Below, piece after piece: positions 52,458 through 60,691 of a stretch of 64,000 nucleotides of DNA. The stretch is from Aphanothece saxicola GSE-SYN-MK-01-06B. GTDB lineage: Bacteria; Cyanobacteriota; Cyanobacteriia; PCC-6307; Cyanobiaceae. The notes beneath the pieces were generated by a model. That model did not search any database, had not been told where the DNA came from, and worked only from the letters and a program-made list of their open reading frames with translations. Position numbers and translations under genes: made by a program. The stretch lies in NCBI GenBank assembly GCA_019359745.1, contig JAHHGT010000002.1:1-64000 (forward strand), read 5' to 3'. Each line of letters opens with the position of its first letter. The first letter of the stretch is position 1.

Positions 52458-53276
52458 CTACCGAGACGCCATGGCCGGGACGACAACCGTCTGCTGATCG
52501 TTTCTATAGAGGCTGATGTAGACAAGAAGCCCAAGAATCACAAAACCAAGCTGAGCAAACAACGAGACCATGGAAAGCCAAGGGTAGGCATAGCCACCGG
52601 CAAGAAACGTCGAGATATCCCACATGCCGTGCGCCACCATCGCGGGCCAGATCTGACCTGTGTAGCGACGGAATACATAGAGGATGATGCCGCTCAGCGC
52701 TGCGAGCATGACCTGGAGGCCACCCAGGAGCCCCATACCCATGAAGATGTTGGGTACGTGGAAGAGGCCGAAACACACACCAGTCCAGATGGCTGCCGAC
52801 GCCTCAGAGCGACCACCCTCTCGCAGGCAGCGCAGAAAGAGACCGCGGAACAGCAGCTCCTCGGCAAAACCCACACCAATGCCTGAGGCGATGATGGCCA
52901 GAAGCAATGCCGGAGGGACTGAACTCCAGGTGATGCCCACCATGCGGAAAGCAATCATCGCCCACCAGGCCAGCATCGCCACTTTCATCAGGCCTGTGCA
53001 CTTCAAACGCACGGGATCTCGCCAGACCTGATCCCAGCGACACCACCACGTGAACAGGAGCAACACCAGACCGCCAAGGGTGAGCGGAATGACGGCCGTG
53101 TGCCACGCATGATCAGCGGACTTGAACCAATCGGCGTAGGGGATTCCGGTCTGGAGCTGAATGACGCCAGCCAAACCGCTGTACACAACCCAAGCCACAA
53201 TTCCGATCCCAATGGATGGTTGAAGGCGAACACGACGGAGCCTCGGCGCCTGCTCCAGTCCCCTGATCTCGTTCAT
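52458..53276 (-). CDS. CPBP-family intramembrane metallopeptidase
   Basis: 272 residues, about eight membrane helices, with the CPBP motifs EELLFRGLFLRCL (Glu-Glu-x-x-x-Arg), FGLFHVPN (Phe-x-x-x-His) and a third conserved segment VAHGMWDIST. Rce1/CPBP proteins cleave membrane-bound substrates or mature peptides, sometimes in bacteriocin loci. Start is ATG 53276 (a TTG precedes it). No bacteriocin gene seen nearby. Confidence 0.88.
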   Translation of the reverse strand: MNEIRGLEQAPRLRRVRLQPSIGIGIVAWVVYSGLAGVIQLQTGIPYADWFKSADHAWHTAVIPLTLGGLVLLLFTWWCRWDQVWRDPVRLKCTGLMKVAMLAWWAMIAFRMVGITWSSVPPALLLAIIASGIGVGFAEELLFRGLFLRCLREGGRSEASAAIWTGVCFGLFHVPNIFMGMGLLGGLQVMLAALSGIILYVFRRYTGQIWPAMVAHGMWDISTFLAGGYAYPWLSMVSLFAQLGFVILGLLVYISLYRNDQQTVVVPAMASR

Positions 53277-53495
53277 CAACCTTCAACTGTCAGAATCTTC
53301 GGGTGAAATCTAATCCACAGGCCAAGCCTACAACAACCTCATAACCAGTAAAACAATGAGAAGCAAACATCGACCCGCACTTCCAATCGCCGTTGAGTTC
53401 AATCACATGTTGATGGGACAGCGAGCAATCCACGCCTTACGAAGGCAGGACAGCTTCGCAACCGACCACCTCGCTGGCCTCACCGACACAAGCTG

Positions 53496-53501
53496 TACAA
53501 T
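53496..53501 (+). promoter_or_regulatory. candidate -10 box for secreted protein gene
   Basis: TACAAT (53496-53501) within CTGTACAATC, 25 bp upstream of the TTG start at 53526, resembles the -10 of cyAbrB. A -35 is not visible. The 53277-53495 region is AT-richer than the chromosome and holds no gene. Confidence 0.35.
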
Positions 53502-53525
53502 CACAAACCCTAGCCATTCACAGCA

Positions 53526-54110
53526 TTGAAAAGTTTCCAGCTTCTTGCCGCTTCTCTGCTCAGTTGTGCTTCGGTGCTTGTGGCTTCGCCCGTGATGGCC
53601 GACACCGTTGATGCCCGCTGCGATGTGTTTCCGGCAGGTGACGACAAGGCCACCTCATCGGGGCTTTGCACCTTCTCACAGCGTCAGGGATTTGTGACCA
53701 TCCGGCTCAAAGGCGGCCAGACCGTTGAGCTCAAGCCCAACGAGAACACGCCCAACGCGTTCTTTGATGAGCGCGGCGAACCCGCCAAGCGCGAGATGCT
53801 GGATGCCAATCGTGGGCAGGTCTACCGACTGGAAACACAGTCCATCTTCGTTTTCTGGGATACCGCTCCTTACAAGAAAGCGGCAGGCAGCTCCATACCG
53901 GCCAATGGGTCACCAACCGGAAGTCCACCCGAAATTGTCAAACTGCTTTTGGGCATCCATCAGGTGAAGTTTGATGGTGGCTGCCGAGTCAATTTCAACA
54001 AGGCCGGAAAGTACTTCAGTAAGACGTCTGCCTGCGACGCTGCCAAGGTTGGGATTGCCGAGGATGCCATTCAGCGCTACTTCCGTGAGCAGGGATCAAT
54101 GAGCCATTGA
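53526..54110 (+). CDS. secreted protein of unknown function
   Basis: 194 residues from TTG 53526; the signal sequence MKSFQLLAASLLSCASVLVA ends at PVMADT. The mature part contains six Cys (four in RCDVFPAG.. and C..SQRQ / GGCRVNF / TSACDAAK), GFVTIRLKGGQTVELKPN and INNIF-like EMLDANRGQVYRLETQSIFV. There are no known motifs. The lack of an ATG is a point of doubt but the signal peptide supports it. Base composition is slightly lower GC than the core. Confidence 0.65.
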   Translation: MKSFQLLAASLLSCASVLVASPVMADTVDARCDVFPAGDDKATSSGLCTFSQRQGFVTIRLKGGQTVELKPNENTPNAFFDERGEPAKREMLDANRGQVYRLETQSIFVFWDTAPYKKAAGSSIPANGSPTGSPPEIVKLLLGIHQVKFDGGCRVNFNKAGKYFSKTSACDAAKVGIAEDAIQRYFREQGSMSH

Positions 54111-54292
54111 TGGCGGCAGGGTTCTCCACACCATGAGCGTTGGCGCAGCAGGCAGGCCATTGGGATTGTTCCTCATTGAGCACGTTCTCAACGTGGAAGG
54201 AATTCAACGGCAAACAAGACCTCCGATCGGCCCATGGCCTGTTGCGCAGACGTATCATCTCTTCACCGCTAGCCACAATTTGGTTGGATACC

Positions 54293-54772
54293 ATGTGGTT
54301 CGTTCGCGACGACAATGAAACTCCGCCACCCAGCTATGGAGTTCCGAGTCAGGCTGGATTTGGCAGTGCTGTCTTTGAGGATCAGCTCAAGCCTGATAAA
54401 GACTTGGAATTCCTTGCTCGCCAGTACTATCAACACTTTGTCGGCGAGCTATGGGAGAAGTATGGTGAAGCTGCATGGATGAGTACCTGGAAACTCGTCT
54501 ATGCCCGCTCCCCTGGACTCCAGCCGAACATTGTGGCCGAGCTCAAGGCGATCGCTGATCCACAAGCGATTCAGTTTATGCCTTTTCTACTCTTGACTGA
54601 CACAGATGATAGGAGCAAGGCGCAGCAGGCTCTCGAAGCTGTTTTCAATCATCCACAGATCACAGATCTGAGAGTCTATGCAATTGGTGATGACGCCGCC
54701 ATGCCTGGCTTGCTGGTTGCCGGCAATCGCTCCACAGGGGAAACGACGATTCTGGTTTCACTCTTGGATTAG
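54293..54772 (+). CDS. hypothetical protein
   Basis: 159 residues from ATG 54293: MWFVRDDNETPPPSYGVPSQ AGFGSAVFEDQLKPD, a helical middle with YYQHFVGELWEKYGEAAWMS and an alpha/beta end (NIVAELKAIADPQAIQFMPF ... VAGNRSTGETTILV). No signal peptide, no known family. Lies in the accessory stretch following the secreted protein. Confidence 0.5.
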   Translation: MWFVRDDNETPPPSYGVPSQAGFGSAVFEDQLKPDKDLEFLARQYYQHFVGELWEKYGEAAWMSTWKLVYARSPGLQPNIVAELKAIADPQAIQFMPFLLLTDTDDRSKAQQALEAVFNHPQITDLRVYAIGDDAAMPGLLVAGNRSTGETTILVSLLD

Positions 54773-54882
54773 AGCTTCATGCTCCCATCACATGGAGCCA
54801 TTGGTGGTGGCCGCGAACAGGCACGCCGTTGTCACTGTCGCCAAGGTGGGTGGCACCTTGGCGATTGCGCCCAACTGCTGGA

Positions 54883-55341
54883 TCAGTTGCGACGGATTGG
54901 GCCAGAGGTCTTGGCGTCGAAATCCGTCCAGCTGCTCTCATTCACGACGCGGGGATCGCCTTGAATGGTGTAGGTAATGAAGCCGACTTTGAACACCAAA
55001 GCGCCGTCACTGAGCTTGCTGGCAACGGACTTTCCATTCACCGTGACTCTGTTCTTGCCATCGATGCGGATCGTTGAAACGGTACGTCCGTCAACATTTT
55101 TGGCGATCCACTGGCCGGCATAGGTTGAGGCAGGGGTGGTCACCGTTCCGAAACCGGCTTTGGCGTTTTCGGCTTTGGTCTTGTTGATGTCACAGCCTTT
55201 CAGTTCTGTTGCCTGGGTGCAGCCAGACTTCTCAAGCTTCCTGGCATAGGCCGGATCGATGGCATGGGAAGCAGGCGGCACAACCATCCCGATGGTAACG
55301 ATCGCGGCGGCGGCCGACATGATTTTCTTGAGTTGGTTCAT
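54883..55341 (-). CDS. periplasmic protein with signal peptide, unknown function
   Basis: 152 residues from ATG 55341, with an AGGAAT Shine-Dalgarno-like element about 12 nt upstream. Signal MNQLKKIMSAAAAIVTIGMV ends at SHA. The mature part has two Cys (GCTQATELKGC) and then QWIAKNVDGRTVSTIRIDGK, a small beta-rich domain ending DPRVVNESSWTDFD. Could bind a small metal or carbohydrate; nothing is recognised. Confidence 0.6.
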   Translation of the reverse strand: MNQLKKIMSAAAAIVTIGMVVPPASHAIDPAYARKLEKSGCTQATELKGCDINKTKAENAKAGFGTVTTPASTYAGQWIAKNVDGRTVSTIRIDGKNRVTVNGKSVASKLSDGALVFKVGFITYTIQGDPRVVNESSWTDFDAKTSGPIRRN

Positions 55342-55640
55342 CCTAGAGATTCCTTTGGAATGCAGCACGTGTAGGCCTCTGCGCTACAGAGCAGGACGCG
55401 GCTTTTGCAAGCCAACTGTACTGAGCACAACCAAGATATTAGCATGGCTATGCATACAGACCAGTCAGTGTCACCCGCAGTAAGCATCAAGGTCGTGGTA
55501 CCTGGGCCATGGTGAAATGGTGGGTCTGCGAACTCAGAACAACGCCGTCTGAGTTCTCATGAACATTCCAGTCCCATCACCGAATGGCGCCATGGATGGC
55601 ATCGGGGTTGAGAATTCTCACCGGTGCACCGGGCATCAAA
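55342..55640. other. 299-bp gap with a 9-bp inverted repeat
   Basis: GAACTCAGA (55530-55538) and TCTGAGTTC (55548-55556) form a perfect hairpin with a 9-base loop, 85 bp downstream (minus strand) of the broken gene; no T-run. Otherwise I see nothing here. Confidence 0.5.
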
Positions 55641-55923
55641 TCAAACCGTTTCAGTCTCATCCACAAGCACATTGGGGCCGGTTGTGATCTCGAAGAAGTC
55701 GCTCTTTTCGGCGCACCTCATCGCCGCGCGGTACTCCGTTTTGTAGAGACCAAGGCCCTTGCATGGCGCACCCAAGGGAACGGAGACATGGTGAATGATG
55801 GCCAACAGGCCTTCTACAGCGTCCCGCTTGCTCCTGGGTTCAGGGAGCGTCGCTGCAGGGTTCGGAAAAGTCTTGCAGCTTCAAAAGCGCGATCTGGTGC
55901 TCGTAGGTCGGATCGTTCGTCAT
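55641..55923 (-). pseudogene. small unknown gene with a frameshift, downstream of HAD hydrolase
   Basis: The minus-strand ATG at 55923 overlaps the HAD stop (ATGA) and opens MTNDPTYEHQIALLKLQDF, then goes out of frame at a TTTT run (plus-strand AAAA, 55866-55869) and stops at 55840. The adjacent frame continues from there as PNPAATLPEPRSKRDAVEGL, LAIIHHVSVPLGAPCKGLGL, YKTEYRAAMRCAEKSDFFEI and TTGPNVLVDETETV to TGA at 55641, with protein-like codon use. Removing one T joins them into about 93 residues. No family recognised. Either a real frameshift or a homopolymer error. Confidence 0.6.
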
Positions 55924-56894
55924 GACTGGGTCGGCACGGCCGTGGTGAAGCTCACTTCGTCATGAAACACGGCATTCCAGTCGTGCTTCATGTCCACAAC
56001 CAGCCAGCCGCAACCTGGTGCCTCCTTGAGGGCATCAACCAGCCTGCCGGTGCTTTTGGTCACGGCGTCGTAGGCATATTCGCGCTCAGCGTCGGTGTGG
56101 TGGACAAGCAGACCGAAGCTCGGTCGCGGATTGTTGATCGTGGTGTATTGCAACATGGCCAGGTCGCCATCACTATTGCCGCAACAAAGAATCGGCCGCC
56201 TACCGATGAACTGGTGAATCATCACTGGCTTGCCTTCCTTGTCGTTCACGAACAACTGATCGAGATTCTTTGTCAGTACTGGTCCGCCATCACGGAGCTC
56301 AAACGTCGTCCGTGCCGTCGAGCCAAGCACCTGCTCCGGCGGTATGCCGTAAACACGCTCCGCCCAGACGCGCATGAAATCCGTGCCACCACCAGAAACA
56401 ATGAAGTTCTTGAAGCCATTGGCCCGCAGATGGCGCAGCAGCTCCTGCATCGGCAGATAGGTGAGATCCACATAGGGCCTGCCATAGCGCGGATGGGTGG
56501 CCGACGTGAACCAGGCTTCGACGGCAGCGTGGAACGCTTCGATCGTCATGCCGGCGTGGGTCAGCGCCAGGACCTGCATCAGCCCTTCAAAGCGATGGCC
56601 CTTCAGGAGTGTTTCCATATCGCCAGCCAGTGCGGCCTTGACCATGGGATCCGAGCCGAGTGCGGGCTCCTTCAGAACGCGCCGGCTTAACTGGTCGATG
56701 GCAAATGCGGCCTGGAACGGCATCGGATTCTCCGGCCAGAGTGTGCCGTCATTGTCATGAACAGCGATGCGTTCCGCCCTCGGCACGAAGCTGTCAGAGC
56801 CCTCCTCTGTCACCTTGGCAATGAACGCCAGCAGCCGCTGCTTGGCCGGGCCGTTGTTCCAGGAAGGCAGGGGATCAGCTGCTGAAGTTGCCAT
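55920..56894 (-). CDS. HAD-superfamily hydrolase
   Basis: 324 residues from ATG 56894 (an earlier ATG lies at 56921). Motif I VHDNDGTLWPE, motif II region GTDFMRVWAERV with FIVSGGG, and CCGNSDGDLAML for motif IV. This size and the NDGTLW variant resemble haloacid dehalogenase-like phosphoserine phosphatase homologues often annotated as secreted or acid phosphatase. Substrate unknown. Coupled to the next (frameshifted) gene. Confidence 0.85.
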   Translation of the reverse strand: MATSAADPLPSWNNGPAKQRLLAFIAKVTEEGSDSFVPRAERIAVHDNDGTLWPENPMPFQAAFAIDQLSRRVLKEPALGSDPMVKAALAGDMETLLKGHRFEGLMQVLALTHAGMTIEAFHAAVEAWFTSATHPRYGRPYVDLTYLPMQELLRHLRANGFKNFIVSGGGTDFMRVWAERVYGIPPEQVLGSTARTTFELRDGGPVLTKNLDQLFVNDKEGKPVMIHQFIGRRPILCCGNSDGDLAMLQYTTINNPRPSFGLLVHHTDAEREYAYDAVTKSTGRLVDALKEAPGCGWLVVDMKHDWNAVFHDEVSFTTAVPTQS

Positions 56895-57236
56895 CAAGCG
56901 ATCGTTGTGCAACAACATCATCCATCACCAGCATCCAAGGCTGGTGTCGACCTCGAAGGTCTTGGTTGACACCATGGGGCATTGCCAAGACTTCAGGCCG
57001 ATCGTGGCTCGAAAGATCGGACTCTTGATTGCAGCTCATCTGCAATTCCGCAGCCAATCCATTCACCTTTTTACGGGCCATTTTGAGGATACCCGTACGT
57101 TGATCACGACGCCACCATGCATGGAATGGGTGGCGGCTGCCAACACCGGTGGCTGTTCCCGCTGCAAAGCCACCTGCTGGCTTCCCCGGCGTGCCATGGA
57201 AGGGCAGGAAGCCAGACCCGCCTAGCGTGAGAGGTC
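56895..57236. other. 342-bp gene-free region
   Basis: AT-richer than the flanks. Short open frames on both strands are not convincing. It must contain the promoters of the HAD gene (minus) and the MGS/DAGK gene (plus); no clear box was identified. Confidence 0.5.
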
Positions 57237-58541
57237 ATGACCCAAGCCCTTGTATTGCTCGCGAGTGAGTCGCGCCACGAGGCGCTGCTCGAGTGGCTTG
57301 ATCGTCAGGCCCTCGCGGTCGCCGGATTCCCCCTGATCGCCACCACCGAACTGGCCGGGAGGCTCCGGGACGATCCCCGCACGGCCCACTTGACGGTCAC
57401 GGCCTTTGAGCCGCTTGCCGATGGCGGCGACATCCGGCTGGCCGCCCGCGTGCTCGCCGGTGGGGTGGATCTGGTGGTGGCCTTCCTCGATCCGGAGGCC
57501 TCGCCCGGTACGCCGCCCGACGCCCGGCTGCTGCTGCGCGCCTGTGATCTGGCCTCCGTGCCCCTGGCGCTCAGTGCCGCAACGGCCGATTTGCTTGTGC
57601 GCGGCCTGGCCCACGGCCGGGCCGCTTACCTGATCTTCAATCCCGTGGCCGGCCAGGGGGAACCGAATGCCGACCTGGCCCTGATCCGTTCGATCCTCGA
57701 ACCCCAGTTCCTTGTCACGGTGCTGCTCACCCGGGCCGGCGTTGACCCAGCGGAGCAGACCCGGGAACTCGTTGATCTGCTGGCGTCTCGCCCCGCCGCC
57801 GATGCCGGCAACGTGATGATCGTGGCCTCGGGGGGGGATGGCACCGTCTCGGCGGTGGCAGGGGTGGTGGCAGGGACCGGCATTCCCCTTGGCGTGATCC
57901 CCCGTGGCACGGCCAACGCCTTCGCTTCGGCGCTCGGGATCCCCACCGACCTGGTCGGCGCCTGCGACACCATCCTGGCCGGCCACACCCTCGTCGTGGA
58001 CACCGCCCGTTGCAACGAGGTGCCGATGACGCTGCTGGCGGGCCTGGGCTTCGAGGCCGGGATGGTGGACCGGGCCACGCGCGAGCTCAAGACGATGCTC
58101 GGTCCGCTCGCCTACGTGCTCGCCGGAGCCCAGCAACTCGCGACCCAGCAGCCGTTCCAGGCGCGCTTCGAGATCGATGGTGCCGTCACCGAGGTGCAGG
58201 CGGCCGCCATCACCGTGGCCAACGTGGCCCCACCCACCTCCGTGCTGGCCCAGGGCTTCGGGCGGGTGATCCCCGACGACGGCCTGCTGGAGATCACCAT
58301 CGCCTCGCCCACCACGCGGTTGCAGGGACTCAATGCCCTCGCCTCTCTGCTGACGTCCGCCGTGGTGCAGTCGCCCACCAACCACCCTGATCTGATCTGC
58401 CTGCGGGTCAGGGAGATCACGATCACCACCGATCCGCCCCAGAAACTGGTGATCGATGGCGAGATGCTCGAGGCTGATCCGGTGACCTTCACCTGCGTGC
58501 CAGGTTCCCTGACGGTGTTCGCGCCGATGCCGCCACCGTGA
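57237..58541 (+). CDS. methylglyoxal-synthase-like domain fused to diacylglycerol kinase
   Basis: 434 residues. Residues 1-125 follow MgsA (GGDIRL with Asp65, FLDP with Asp85), but the HDxxK phosphate-binding part of MgsA is SESRHE here, so methylglyoxal synthesis is doubtful. Residues 130-430 are a YegS/DgkB-type lipid kinase: IFNPVAGQG (133-141), SGGDGTVSAVAG with the catalytic GGDGT, and IPRGTANAFASALG. Such fusions are known in bacteria, with unclear role. Next gene 10 bp downstream is a metallophosphoesterase; joint role in lipid phosphate turnover is inferred. Confidence 0.85.
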   Translation: MTQALVLLASESRHEALLEWLDRQALAVAGFPLIATTELAGRLRDDPRTAHLTVTAFEPLADGGDIRLAARVLAGGVDLVVAFLDPEASPGTPPDARLLLRACDLASVPLALSAATADLLVRGLAHGRAAYLIFNPVAGQGEPNADLALIRSILEPQFLVTVLLTRAGVDPAEQTRELVDLLASRPAADAGNVMIVASGGDGTVSAVAGVVAGTGIPLGVIPRGTANAFASALGIPTDLVGACDTILAGHTLVVDTARCNEVPMTLLAGLGFEAGMVDRATRELKTMLGPLAYVLAGAQQLATQQPFQARFEIDGAVTEVQAAAITVANVAPPTSVLAQGFGRVIPDDGLLEITIASPTTRLQGLNALASLLTSAVVQSPTNHPDLICLRVREITITTDPPQKLVIDGEMLEADPVTFTCVPGSLTVFAPMPPP

Positions 58542-58551
58542 ACGGGGCCCC

Positions 58552-60099
58552 ATGAACCTGGCCTCCGAAGCGGGGATCACCACCAAGATCCAGCGCATGG
58601 CTGAACGGGTGCGCTGGGGCCATCCCGAGTTCATCCGCCGCGGCATCGATCCCTGCCGCCTGGCCATCGAGGGGGATCCGCAGAGGCCCGAAGCCTTTTC
58701 CTTCCTCGTGCTGGGCGACAGCGGCACCGGGCTGCATCGTCGCCACAGCCCCCAGCGGCGGGTGGCGGAGCAGCTGCTCGCCCATGGCACGGACGCCCGC
58801 TTCCTGCTCCACACCGGTGACGTCGTCTACCAGGTGGGCTCCAGCGAGCAGTACCCGGATAACTTCATCCGCCCCTACCGCGAATGGATCGTGGGTGGTG
58901 AGGACTGGCGGCGGCTGCGCTACGACCAGCTGGTCTTCCGGGTGCCGTTCCTGCCGGTGGCCGGCAACCACGACTACTACGACCTCCCCCTGCCGCTTGG
59001 GCTGCTCGCCGGCCTGACGGGGCCGCCACGGCGACTGCTGCGTGCCTGGCTGGATCTGGACGTGGGCTGGCACGGTTCCTTCGTCGGTCAGGCCTGGGCG
59101 CGTGCCTTCCTCGATGTGCTCAGCGCCGTGTCGGAGGCCGACCTGGGGGAGCATCTGGGCTGCACCCGCTCGGCGACGGTCGATGGGGCCAGCTGCCTGC
59201 TCTACCGGCCCGGCAGGTTCACCCGTCTGCCCCACCGTTACTACACCTTCCGCTGGGCCGGGGTCGACGTCTTCGCCCTCGACTCCAACACCTTCAACCA
59301 CCCGTTGCCGGCCGGCGCCGACGACGGGGAGCTGCAGCGGCGCCGCGGACAACTCGACGCCGAACGTTCGGAGCTGCTGCGCTCCCTCGGCCCCCTGACC
59401 AATGACGAGGACGCCCGCGCTGATCGGGCCACCCTGGCCGAGCAGATCGATGAACAGATCCGTGACATCGACAAGCAGCTCGCCAGCAGTGCCTCCGCCC
59501 GGGCCGGACGGACAACCCCGGTCGACGAAGGCCAGCTCGACTGGCTCAGCGAAGCCCTGATCGCCTCCTGGCGCAACCCTGACGTCCGCGGGCGGATGCT
59601 GGTGCTGCACCATCCGCCGTACGTCACAGAGGTCAGCAAATGGGACCAGGGCCAGACCAAGGCCGTCCGCACCCAGCTGCGCCGCGTGCTCGATCGGGTG
59701 GCCGCCGCCCTCGGCGATCTGCCCGCCGGCCGGCCCCTGCTGGATCTGGCCTTCAGCGGCCATGCCCACTGCCTGGAGGTGCTCGACACCGGTGACACCG
59801 GCCACGGTGACGCCCATATCCCCTGGGCGATCTGCGGCGGCAGCGGCTACAGCCTGCGCCGCCAGCGGCCGGAGGGGCCCGAGCTGCTGGAAGGTCCGCC
59901 CGGTGCCCAGCGTGTCGTGGCCCGCTCCCGCCTTTTCCTCGGCCGCAGTGGCCGGGGTTCCAGCCTGCGCCGCGCCTACTCCGCCCTGCGGGTGGAGGTG
60001 GCGGCCGGCACCCCCCTGCAGCTCACGCTCGTACCGCTGGTGGCCGAGAAGGCCGCAGGGGAATGGAAGCCCTGCCGCGGAGAGGGGATCGTGCTGTGA
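58552..60099 (+). CDS. calcineurin-like metallophosphoesterase
   Basis: 515 residues with the five metal-ligand motifs LVLGDSGTG, LLHTGDVVYQ, PVAGNHDYYD, VLHHPPYVT and FSGHAHCLEVLD. Long insertions include an AEQIDEQIRDIDKQLASSAS helical region near residue 300 and C-terminal extension. No signal peptide. Purple acid phosphatase-like activity towards phosphoesters is expected but substrate is open. Starts 10 bp after the DAGK fusion. Confidence 0.9.
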   Translation: MNLASEAGITTKIQRMAERVRWGHPEFIRRGIDPCRLAIEGDPQRPEAFSFLVLGDSGTGLHRRHSPQRRVAEQLLAHGTDARFLLHTGDVVYQVGSSEQYPDNFIRPYREWIVGGEDWRRLRYDQLVFRVPFLPVAGNHDYYDLPLPLGLLAGLTGPPRRLLRAWLDLDVGWHGSFVGQAWARAFLDVLSAVSEADLGEHLGCTRSATVDGASCLLYRPGRFTRLPHRYYTFRWAGVDVFALDSNTFNHPLPAGADDGELQRRRGQLDAERSELLRSLGPLTNDEDARADRATLAEQIDEQIRDIDKQLASSASARAGRTTPVDEGQLDWLSEALIASWRNPDVRGRMLVLHHPPYVTEVSKWDQGQTKAVRTQLRRVLDRVAAALGDLPAGRPLLDLAFSGHAHCLEVLDTGDTGHGDAHIPWAICGGSGYSLRRQRPEGPELLEGPPGAQRVVARSRLFLGRSGRGSSLRRAYSALRVEVAAGTPLQLTLVPLVAEKAAGEWKPCRGEGIVL

Positions 60100-60175
60100 G
60101 GCTTTGCTCCCCAGCCGGGGTGGGCCAGAGGCCTACCTCGCCCTAGCGTCAGGGCCAACCGCAGCCGCTGGATCG

Positions 60176-60691
60176 GTGAGCCTTCCCATCGCCCTGCTCA
60201 CGGTCTCCGACAGTCGCAGCCTGGCCGACGACCCCTCGGGCGATGCCCTGCAGCAGCGACTGGAGGCGGCCAGCCACCGGCTGGTGGAACGCACCCTGGT
60301 CCCCGACGACCGCTACCGCATCCGCGCCGAGCTGAGCCGCTGGATCGCCGATCCTGGCGTGCAGGTGGTGATCAGCTCCGGCGGCACCGGCCTCACGGGC
60401 CGCGACGGCACCCCGGAGGCGGTGGCTCCCCTGCTCGACAAGACCATCGAGGGCTTCGGCGAGCTGTTCCGGGTGCTGTCGTTTGAGACGATCGGCACCA
60501 GCACCCTGCAGAGCCGCGCCCTGGCCGGGGTGGCCAACGGCACGGTGGTGTTCGTGCTGCCCGGCTCCCTCGATGCAGTCACCACCGCCTGGGACCGGCT
60601 GATCCGCGCCCAGCTCGACGCCACCACCCGCCCCTGCAACCTGGTGCAGCTGTTGCCGCGGCTCACTGAATCTGCCGATCAGGCGCCATGA
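60176..60691 (+). CDS. MoaB/MogA-like molybdopterin adenylyltransferase
   Basis: From GTG 60176, 171 residues. MoaB/Mog signature [20 protein letters not shown] (about 69-88) and [20 protein letters not shown] plus [14 protein letters not shown] (about 122-136). It would adenylate molybdopterin in Mo-cofactor formation, consistent with a molybdoprotein elsewhere in the window. The stop overlaps the ATG of the MscS gene (ATGA 60688). Confidence 0.92.
   Translation: MSLPIALLTVSDSRSLADDPSGDALQQRLEAASHRLVERTLVPDDRYRIRAELSRWIADPGVQVVISSGGTGLTGRDGTPEAVAPLLDKTIEGFGELFRVLSFETIGTSTLQSRALAGVANGTVVFVLPGSLDAVTTAWDRLIRAQLDATTRPCNLVQLLPRLTESADQAP

Noticed and set aside
55584-55925. Plus-strand frame of 113 codons opposite the frameshifted gene
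   Set aside because: Biased Arg/Ser-rich product; the minus-strand frames give a better protein and start in the HAD stop.
57222-58814. 530-codon minus-strand frame opposite the MGS/DAGK gene
   Set aside because: No domain; plus-strand gene has GGDGT and the other kinase motifs.
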